Positions 16,461 through 24,593 of a DNA stretch of 64,000 nt are shown piece after piece. The stretch comes from AP-15 sp963712825 (lineage in GTDB: Bacteria > Pseudomonadota > Alphaproteobacteria > ATCC43930 > CGMCC-115725). Under the pieces are notes generated by a model. The model did not search any database, had not been told where the DNA came from, and was given only the letters and a program-made list of their open reading frames with translations. The position numbers and the translations under genes were made by a program. The stretch spans positions 957,869 through 1,021,868 of the forward strand of contig CAVQJP010000016.1 of assembly GCA_963712825.1 (NCBI GenBank). Direction: 5' to 3'. The first letter of the stretch is position 1; every line of letters starts with the position of its first letter.

Positions 16461-17510
16461 CTAGGACGAATGCCCGTCCCAGACCGGCTTGCCGTCAGGT
16501 CCGACGATCTGCTTCCAGCTGTCCTCGAAGATCGTCACGGCGTTTTGCGGCATTGGAATATAGTCGAGCGATGCCGCCATCTTGCCGCCGTTCTTGTAGG
16601 CCCAGGCGAAGAAGTCGAGCACCGCTTTCGCCTTTTCTGGATTGTCCTGCTTTTTGTGCATCAGGATGAAGGTGGCGCCGGTAATCGGCCAGCTTTCCTT
16701 GCCGGGCTGATTGGTCAGGATCAGGTAAAAGCCCGGTGCGCTCTTCCAGTCGGCATTGGCGGCGGCGGCTTGAAAGACGTTGCTGCCGGGCTGCAGCGTC
16801 ACTCCGTCATGATTGACGAGCTTGGCGTAGACCAGCTTGTTCTGCAGCGCGTAGGCATATTCGACATAGCCGATCGCACCCATCGTGCGCGCCGCCAATG
16901 CCGACACCCCCTCATTGCCTTTGCCGCCGAGCCCGACCGGCCATTGCACCGAGGTCCCCTCGCTGACCTTGTCCTTCCACTCCGGGCTGACCTTCGACAG
17001 ATAGTCGGTAAAGATGAAGGTCGTGCCGGAGCCGTCCGAGCGGTGGACCACGGCAATCGCGGTGTCAGGCAGCTTCAGTCCGGGATTGAGCTTGGCGATT
17101 TCCGGGTCGTTCCATTTGGCGACCTTGCCGAGATAGATGTCGGCGATCGTCGGCCCGTCGAGCGTCATGGCGCCGGCTTTGATGCCGGGAAGGTTGATCA
17201 CCAGCACCTCGCCGCCGATTACCGGCGGAAACTGGGTGAGCCCGTCCTTGTCCAGCACCTCGGGTTTCAGCGGCATGTCGGAAGCGCCGAAATCGACGGT
17301 CTTGGCGGTGATCTGGGCGATGCCGCCGCCCGACCCGATCGACTGGTAGTTCAGCTTGACTCCGGTCTTTTCGGCATAGGCCGCGGCCCATTTGGCGTAT
17401 ATCGGGTAAGGGAAGGTGGCGCCGGCGCCGGAGATTTCGGCGGCCTGCGCGGCCAGACCGAACCCCGCGGCGGCAACGACGCCGAGGAGAAGGGTGCGAC
17501 AAGGCTTCAC
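16461..17510 (-). CDS. pstS: Phosphate-binding periplasmic protein PstS
   Basis: This 349-residue protein has a Sec signal peptide (about residues 1-23, cut after AQAA) and the PstS core EISGAGATFPYPIYAKWAAAY, SIGSGGGIAQI, VDFGASDMPL and HRSDGSGTTFIF. These residues surround the phosphate. It captures phosphate in the periplasm and delivers it to PstCA. It is the first gene of the operon and lies directly downstream of the Pho box at 17556-17599. Confidence 0.96.
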   Translation of the reverse strand: MKPCRTLLLGVVAAAGFGLAAQAAEISGAGATFPYPIYAKWAAAYAEKTGVKLNYQSIGSGGGIAQITAKTVDFGASDMPLKPEVLDKDGLTQFPPVIGGEVLVINLPGIKAGAMTLDGPTIADIYLGKVAKWNDPEIAKLNPGLKLPDTAIAVVHRSDGSGTTFIFTDYLSKVSPEWKDKVSEGTSVQWPVGLGGKGNEGVSALAARTMGAIGYVEYAYALQNKLVYAKLVNHDGVTLQPGSNVFQAAAANADWKSAPGFYLILTNQPGKESWPITGATFILMHKKQDNPEKAKAVLDFFAWAYKNGGKMAASLDYIPMPQNAVTIFEDSWKQIVGPDGKPVWDGHSS

Positions 17511-17555
17511 GATGCTGCTCCTGCGGCAGACGGTGGGAGCCCTCTGTTAACGGGC

Positions 17556-17599
17556 CAGCGACAAGTTTTTATGACAGTTGTATTGCATTTATATGACGG
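17556..17599 (-). promoter_or_regulatory. Pho box (PhoB-binding tandem repeats) upstream of pstS
   Basis: Read on the minus strand, four 11-base units follow one another exactly: CCGTCATATAA, ATGCAATACAA, CTGTCATAAAA and ACTTGTCGCTG. The CTGTCAT core with 11-bp periodicity is the known PhoB-binding pattern. The block ends about 46 bases before the pstS ATG. The remaining bases between pstS and the divergent amidohydrolase gene (17600-17847) hold no other recognised signal. Confidence 0.8.
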
Positions 17600-17847
17600 C
17601 GGCGTTGATCCGTCCTTACCGGGACGCGACCGGGGTCGAGCGTCCTCGGTTGCCGTGGCGAACCGTCGTGTGCCGGTCCGCCCTCGAGGTGTAGTGGGAG
17701 CAACCCTCGGCTCGCCTTCGCATCGCAGCCATGCGACGCCGGCAACCATGTCGCCGGATTAGCGATGCGCCGCCCGCCGCCGCAGCGTGCTAAGCTTGTG
17801 TGGAGAAAAAAAGGTCGATCGAGCTTGCAAAAGGGAAAGGGATAGCG

Positions 17848-19551
17848 ATGGCGTATGACCTGCTGATCAAAAATGGCCGCATCGTCGACGGCTCGGGCAT
17901 GCCGGCGTTCAAGGGCGATGTCGGCGTCAAGGACGGCAAGATCGTCGAAATCGGCAAGCTCTCCGGCCCGGCCGCGCGCACGGTCGATGCCGACGGCCGC
18001 GTCGTCGCCCCCGGCTTTATCGACAATCACTGCCATTACGACGCGCAGGTCACCTGGGACCCGCTGTGCTCGTATTCCTGCGACCACGGCGCCACCACCG
18101 TCATCTTCGGCAATTGCTCGCTGTCATTGGCGCCGGTGCGCAAGGGCATGGAAGATCGGCTGTCGGAATTCCTGTCCTATGTCGAAGCGATCCCGATGGA
18201 GGTGCTGCGCACCCTCGAGTTCGGCTGGGAGACGGTGCCGCAATATCTCGACCAGCTTGACCATCACCTCGGCGTCAATGTCGGCAACCTGATCGGCCAC
18301 ACCGCGGTGCGCTATTACGTGATGGGCGAGGACTGCCAGAAGCGCACCGCCACCGACGACGAAATCAAAGAGATGCAGGGTCTGGTGCGCGACGGCATGA
18401 AGGCCGGCGCATTGGGGGTTTCGGTGTCGCGCAATCAGGGCCACTACGACCCGCAGGGCGTCCACATCCCGGCATTGTGGGCCGACGAGAAGGAGATCTT
18501 TGCGATCGGCGACGTGTTGCGCGAGCTCGGCACCGGCATCATCCAGTCGGGCGGCGGCAATGGCGCCGAAATGAAGAACGCGCTGATGTCGCGCCTCAGC
18601 GAGGCGACCGGCCGCACCGTCGTCTACAACAATCTGAATCAGTCGATGCGCCGGCCGGACGAATGGCAAAAGCAGATGGCGCAGGTCGACAAGACGACCG
18701 CCAACGGCATCCGCGCCTACCCGATGTGCACGCCGAACCGCATCGTCGACAATTTCACGATGCGCAACACCCAGACCTTCCGCGGCTTGCCGGTGTGGCA
18801 CCCGATCTGCCTGTCCTCGCCCGAGGAGATGCTGAAGGCGTACGCAGACCCGGACGTGCGCAAAAAGCTGCACGCCGAGGCGGTCGAGTTCAAGGTCGCA
18901 ACACCGCCGCCCGGCATCTGCACGACCTGGTGGGACTACATGGTGCTGCAGAGCGCGGTCCTGCCGAAGAACAAGCAGTACGAGGGCAAGACCCTGGGCC
19001 AGATCGCCAAGATGCAGGGCAAGGGCGTCATCGATGCGTTTCTCGACCTCGCGATCGAGGAGAACCTCGACAGCGAATGGCTGCACGGCGAGAACAACGT
19101 CGACGATGCGGCTGTCGCCAAGATCCTGACCTACCCGAACGCGATTATCGGGCTGTCCGACGGCGGCGCCCACGTCCAGTTCCAGAGCGGGTTCGGCTTT
19201 TCGACCCGTCTGCTGGCGGAATGGGTGCGCGACAAGCAGGTCATGACCCTGGAGCAGGCGGTGCGGCGGCTGACCTTTGACAGCGCCTCGACCTTTGGCC
19301 TCTACGACCGCGGCCTGCTGCGGCCCGGCATGGCCGCCGACATCGTGATCTTCGATCCCGACACGGTGAAGCCGTTGCCGCTCGAAGTCGTCCACGACTT
19401 CCCGACCGGCGCCAAGCGCATCAAAGAGCCGGCCCAGGGCGTCATGATGACGATCGTCAACGGCGAAGTGCTGCTCGAGGACGGCAAGCACACCGGCGCC
19501 TTGCCTGGCCGGGTCATGCGCAACACCTACTACCAGGGTCTGCACGCCTAA
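17848..19551 (+). CDS. N-acyl-D-amino-acid deacylase-like amidohydrolase
   Basis: This 567-residue member of amidohydrolase family 3 starts MAYDLLIKNGRIVDGSGMPAF. The first metal-binding H-x-H is in GFIDNHCHYDAQ. A later SDGGAHVQFQ carries the catalytic Asp region. The C-terminal beta-sandwich closes with GMAADIVIFDPDTVKPLP and TIVNGEVLLEDG. The family hydrolyses N-acyl-D-amino acids and related amides with Zn in the cytoplasm. The ATG at 17848 has AAAGGG about 8 bases upstream. Substrate specificity is inferred only at family level. Confidence 0.88.
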   Translation: MAYDLLIKNGRIVDGSGMPAFKGDVGVKDGKIVEIGKLSGPAARTVDADGRVVAPGFIDNHCHYDAQVTWDPLCSYSCDHGATTVIFGNCSLSLAPVRKGMEDRLSEFLSYVEAIPMEVLRTLEFGWETVPQYLDQLDHHLGVNVGNLIGHTAVRYYVMGEDCQKRTATDDEIKEMQGLVRDGMKAGALGVSVSRNQGHYDPQGVHIPALWADEKEIFAIGDVLRELGTGIIQSGGGNGAEMKNALMSRLSEATGRTVVYNNLNQSMRRPDEWQKQMAQVDKTTANGIRAYPMCTPNRIVDNFTMRNTQTFRGLPVWHPICLSSPEEMLKAYADPDVRKKLHAEAVEFKVATPPPGICTTWWDYMVLQSAVLPKNKQYEGKTLGQIAKMQGKGVIDAFLDLAIEENLDSEWLHGENNVDDAAVAKILTYPNAIIGLSDGGAHVQFQSGFGFSTRLLAEWVRDKQVMTLEQAVRRLTFDSASTFGLYDRGLLRPGMAADIVIFDPDTVKPLPLEVVHDFPTGAKRIKEPAQGVMMTIVNGEVLLEDGKHTGALPGRVMRNTYYQGLHA

Positions 19552-19561
19552 CCCTGCAAAG

Positions 19562-19652
19562 CCCCTCACCCTTCCCGTCGCATTCGCGACGGGTCCCTTC
19601 CCTCTCCCGCAATGCGGGAGAGGGTGCCGAGCGCAGCGAGGCGGGTGAGGGC
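19562..19652. repeat. REP-like inverted repeat between two hydrolase genes
   Basis: The element starts CCCCTCACCC and ends GGGTGAGGGC, so its ends are inverted copies. It holds two internal hairpins: CCCGTCGC...GCGACGGG and CTCTCCCGC...GCGGGAGAG. This double-hairpin form is typical of dispersed intergenic repeats in alphaproteobacteria. It lies just before the alpha/beta-hydrolase gene and may separate the two transcripts. Confidence 0.65.
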
Positions 19653-19676
19653 GCGACGGCCATCGGGAGGATTGCG

Positions 19677-20489
19677 ATGCCGACATTCCGGCCCACCCCT
19701 GACCTCGACATGCATTACGAGGTCGACGACTTCACCGACCCGTGGCGCGATCCCGAGACGGTGCTGATGCTGCACGGCAATGCCGAGAGCGGGGTCGCCT
19801 GGCACGGCTGGGTCCCGACATTGGCGCGGCACTACAAGGTCGTGCGGCCGGACATGCGCGGGTTTGGCCGGTCGACCGCGATGCCGCGCGATTTTCCGTG
19901 GACGCTCGATGTCATTATCGACGATTACGCGCGGCTGATGGACCACCTCGGCATCGACCGCTTCCACCTGGTCGGGGCCAAGATCGGCGGCACGGTCGCC
20001 CGCGCCTTTGCCGCGCGCCGCCCCGAGCGGGTAAAGACCCTGACTGTCGTCGGCACACCGCCGCCGTTGCGCGCCGGTGCTGCCGAACGCGTCCCCGAGC
20101 TGAATGCGGCGTTCGAGCGCGACGGGATCGAGCCCTGGGCGCGCCAGACCATGGGCGGCCGGCTCGGCAGCGGCTTTCCGCCTGAAGGCGTCGAGTGGTG
20201 GATCAAGTTCATGGGGCGCACCGCGGTCTCGACCCAGATCGGCTTTATGAAGACGATCGCCTGCGCCGACATCCGCGCCGACGTGCCGAAAATCCGCTGT
20301 CCGACCCTGGTCGTCACCACCGACGGCAGCGGTCTCGCCTCGATCGACGAAACCCGCGCCTGGCAGCAGCAGATCCCGAGCTCGTCGCTGGTGGTGCTGC
20401 CCGGCAACTCGTACCACGTCGCCGCGACCCACGCCGCGGAATGCGCCGCCGCAACGCTCGATTTTATCGCCGCCCACAGCGGCAGCTGA
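19677..20489 (+). CDS. Alpha/beta-hydrolase fold protein lacking the nucleophile serine
   Basis: This 270-residue single-domain alpha/beta-hydrolase fold protein contains the oxyanion LMLHGNAESGVAWHGW, then RPDMRGFGRST, and a nucleophile elbow that reads LVGAKIGGTVA. The usual G-x-S-x-G is G-A-K-I-G, so Lys takes the place of Ser. The Asp (VVTTDGSG) and His (NSYHVAATH) positions appear kept. It may therefore be a non-hydrolytic member, or use another chemistry. It follows the deacylase gene in the same direction with a REP element between. Confidence 0.82.
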   Translation: MPTFRPTPDLDMHYEVDDFTDPWRDPETVLMLHGNAESGVAWHGWVPTLARHYKVVRPDMRGFGRSTAMPRDFPWTLDVIIDDYARLMDHLGIDRFHLVGAKIGGTVARAFAARRPERVKTLTVVGTPPPLRAGAAERVPELNAAFERDGIEPWARQTMGGRLGSGFPPEGVEWWIKFMGRTAVSTQIGFMKTIACADIRADVPKIRCPTLVVTTDGSGLASIDETRAWQQQIPSSSLVVLPGNSYHVAATHAAECAAATLDFIAAHSGS

Positions 20490-20572
20490 CGAGATCGCCG
20501 ATGTGGCAAATCATGACGTAGCCGGGCAATGGTACCGTCGGGCGTTCTGCCTGGCTCTGGCCGCGGTGGTGA

Positions 20573-22433
20573 GTGCTCCGCCTGAAAACCGTGCGTGACG
20601 CGAGGAAGACGGGCGCAGCACCCGGGGAGGCCGCGCCCGTGGCGACGAGCGGTCGCGCGCCGGTTTTAGGCCCGCTGACCGAGGTCGGCGGTCTGCGTCG
20701 GGCGGCCGAGGAATTTCGCCGGATTTCCCCCGATCTTCCGACCGGCCCCGCGAACGGAGGTGCGGTACCGCCGCGGCGCGCCGTCGCGGCCGAGCGGGAG
20801 TGCGAGCGTGGCGTCGCACTCGCCGCCTCGGGCCGGCTTGCCGGCGCGATTGCCGCGTTCACCCGGGCGGCCCGGCTCGACCCGCGCAATGCCGCCGTCC
20901 ATCATCGGCTGGGGCGCGCCTTGCTCGACGGCGGCCGGCCCGCGCAAGCCGCCGAGAGCCTGCGTCTCGCGACGGCGTTGCGGGATGATGCGGCGGCTTA
21001 TTGCGACCTCGCGCTGTCGCTGCGCCGCGAGCGGCTCGATTTGGATGCCGTCGCCGCCTATCGCCGGGCGGTGGCGTTGGCGCCGAGCCTGGTCGAGGCC
21101 TTGGTTGGTCTTGCCGATCTTCTCGAGCTTGGCGGCGACTACGAGGAGGCGGCGCAACTCTGGCGCCGCGCCGCTGCCCTCGCACCGGACACGGCGGCGG
21201 CCTGTGTTTACCTGGCGCGAGCCTTGATGACCGAGGGAGACTTTGCCGCCGCTGAAACGGAGCTGCGCGCCGCGGCGATGCTCGACCCTGAAAATGATCT
21301 TGTTCACAAGCTGCTCGGCGACGTGCTGGTTCGCCAGGGCCGCTTCGAGGAAGCCGTCGCGACATTCGACCACGTGCTGGCCCTCAACCCGCGGCAGGTC
21401 TCGGCATACTTCACCATGGCGGAAGCGGGAAAATGCACCGAGGCCGACCGTCCGCGGCTGGCGCATGTGCTGCGGGCGCTGGGCAACGCCGCGCTCGACG
21501 ACGAGGACCGGCTGCTGCTGCATTTCGCGGCCGGCAAGATGCTCGACGATTTGGGCGAGTACCAGACCGCGATGGCCCATTTCGACGCCGCAAACGCGAT
21601 CAGAGACCGGTCTGCAAAGTTTGACGCCGACCGCCTTCGCCGCCGATATCGATCGTTTGCTGCGCCGCTTTACCGGCGATTTCTATACCGCCAACCCGGC
21701 GTTCGCCGAGGACGACGAAACCCCGCTGCTGATTGTCGGCATGCCCCGTTCGGGCACGACCCTCGTCGAGCAGATCCTAAGCCGGCACCCGCAGATCGGC
21801 GGCGGCGGCGAGCAGCCGTTCTGGATCAGACGGGCGACCGCCCACGGTACGCTCGAAGCGACCTATCTGCAGCCGGATTCCGGCCGGGCGCTGGCCCGGG
21901 AATATCTGTCCGTGCTGCGCAGGATCGCGCCGTCGGCCGCCCGGGTGACCGACAAATTGCCGTTCAACGTGCTCTGCGTCGGGTTGATACATCTGCTGCT
22001 GCCAAACGCGCGCATTATTCAATGCCGCCGGCACCCGGTCGACACCTGCCTGTCGATCTACTTTACGCATTTTCAGCAGACGATATCGTTCAGCAGCGAC
22101 AAGCGGGCGCTCGCCGCCGCCTACCGGCAATACGCCCGGCTGATGGATCACTGGCGCTCGGTATTGCCGGCGGCGCGCTGTCTCGATGTCGGTTACGAAG
22201 AATTGGTATCGGATCGCGAAGCCGTCACCCGCAGGCTGATCGCCTTTGCCGGCCTCGAGTGGAGCGATGACTGCCTTTCGCCCGAACGCAACCCGCGACC
22301 CCTCGCGACGGCGAGCCTGTGGCAGGCGCGCCAGCCGGTCTATGCGAGCTCGGTGGCGCGGTGGCGCCATTACGAGCCTTGGCTCGGCGAATTGCGGCAG
22401 TTGCTGGATCGCGCCGAGGGCGACCGCGTCTGA
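20573..22433 (+). pseudogene. TPR-sulfotransferase fusion interrupted by a one-base insertion
   Basis: The N-terminal part (20573 to about 21630) is a TPR array: ACERGVALAASGRLAGAI-type helices such as VAAYRRAVALAPSLVEALVGLADLL and FEEAVATFDHVLALNPRQ. From about 21633 the sulfotransferase domain continues in the +1 frame. It has the PAPS 5'-phosphosulfate loop VGMPRSGTTLVEQIL, the 3'-phosphate region QCRRHPVDTCLSIYF, and ends at 22433. Removing one C at 21631-21632 joins FDAD to AFAADIDRLLRRF in one frame, giving about 619 residues. TPR-sulfotransferases are known proteobacterial proteins that transfer sulfate from PAPS. The start codon is uncertain (GTG 20573 listed). Confidence 0.82.
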
Positions 22434-23065
22434 CGGCGCTGACCCGGCGCCAGCATCTCGCCGCGGCTCGCCTGCGCCGGGCGCTGGCCGCACCCGGCCT
22501 TTACAGGCGTATATTTCGCATCGCAGCAGTGGGGATTGTTCCTTCCGAACGCGAAAGCCCAGCATACTCTGTCGGAATATTTTACGCAGTCATCATGTCG
22601 GTTTTCTTTACAAAATCGCTGAGGCCGTCCGGCCCGCCTGACTCTAACGCATTGAAGGAAAATGTCGAAAACAACCAATGTCGGGTATTTTAACTATAAC
22701 AACCCGCCCAGTTACGGTCATTTTTGTCGAAGCGACCGTCGGGGAAATTGACACACCTTTGCTCCCCGCGCTCGGTACAGCCATCTTAGACCATTGAAAA
22801 TATGTAATTATATTCTCCTGGCCCAGCGTTTGCATCGTACGGTTCGAAGCTCCGATCGGGGCGATGCTCGATACACCCTGACGTTTGAACAGCCTGACCT
22901 GGTTTGAACAGCCTCACTTGGCCGGCTTCGACGTCATTTCGAGTAACGGTTGGAGGTCGATCACGGTTCCTTTGCAACGTCGCTGCCTTCGCTGATCGCG
23001 CCCGCGAACAGTGCCAGCGGCACGGGTCGGGGGCGCCTGGGGATGAACCGGTAACAGGGGCTTTG
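22434..23065. other. Non-coding region upstream of the sigma-54 activator
   Basis: This is a 632-base gap. The section 22680-22830 is clearly AT-richer than its surroundings and is the best place for the activator promoter. A TTGACA occurs near 22749 but has no good -10 at standard spacing. Apart from the tandem repeat at 22884-22921, I see no RNA gene or terminator with a U-tract. Confidence 0.4.
22884..22921 (+). repeat. Two tandem 19-bp repeats
   Basis: TTTGAACAGCCTGACCTGG is followed immediately by TTTGAACAGCCTCACTTGG (17 of 19 identical). They lie 145-182 bases before the chosen ATG of the sigma-54 activator. They could be direct-repeat binding sites or a slippage duplication. They also fall inside an upstream extension of the activator frame. 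Confidence 0.6.
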
Positions 23066-24190
<1,125 letters not shown>

Positions 24191-24319
24191 GGCGGGTTCG
24201 CGGCGCCGTCGCGGAGGCCCCGCTGCTGCCGCCCGCGGCCGCACAGCAAGCGACGACCGGTGCAGCCGGCCGGCATGCCGAGCCGCTGCTCGCGGCGCCC
24301 AGCCAACGGACACGACAAC

Positions 24320-24350
24320 CGTCTCGCGGTGAGACGCGTCAACTGTCTCA
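24320..24350. promoter_or_regulatory. Candidate enhancer (UAS) for the sigma-54 activator
   Basis: GTCTC/GAGAC words alternate here: GTCTC (24321-24325), GAGAC (24331-24335) and GTCTC (24345-24349). They form two overlapping inverted repeats, including TGAGAC-N9-GTCTCA (24330-24350). They sit about 95-120 bases upstream of the -24 element, the usual distance for an enhancer bound by a Fis-type activator. Further dyads (CAGGAT-N6-ATCCTG at 24371-24388, GAAAC-T-GTTTC at 24400-24410) lie closer to the promoter. Confidence 0.6.
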
Positions 24351-24441
24351 ATCCGGCTGCGGCTTCCAGGCAGGATTTAAACATCCTGACCAAACCGTTG
24401 AAACTGTTTCGATTTCACCAGTAATTCGGCAGGCATTTTGT

Positions 24442-24457
24442 TGGCATGCCGGTTGCT
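24442..24457 (+). promoter_or_regulatory. Sigma-54 (-24/-12) promoter of the repeat-protein operon
   Basis: TGGCATGCCGGTTGCT matches the consensus TGGCACGN4TTGCW at all but one position, with GG and GC ten bases apart. It is on the + strand 137 bases before the 638-residue repeat-protein start. Transcription should begin near 24468, leaving a leader of about 125 bases. An activator gene for this type of promoter lies directly upstream. Confidence 0.85.
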
Positions 24458-24593
24458 GGTCTCCAAGGGTCGGCAAGCGAATGCAGCAAGGAAGCTTTGG
24501 ACGGCAAGTTTTGCTGTCGCGGGTTCTGCGCCGTCGCGTGCAGGCATTTCGTGAAGTCCGCCGCAGGGGCGGGATAGGAAGAGGAAAGACGAT

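Noticed and set aside
15429..17762. 777-codon + strand frame over pstC/pstS
   Set aside because: Shadow of the pst genes, Arg/Asp/His-rich with no domain.
22749..22800. TTGACA as promoter of the sigma-54 activator
   Set aside because: No -10-like hexamer at 16-18 bases; kept only as a weak possibility.
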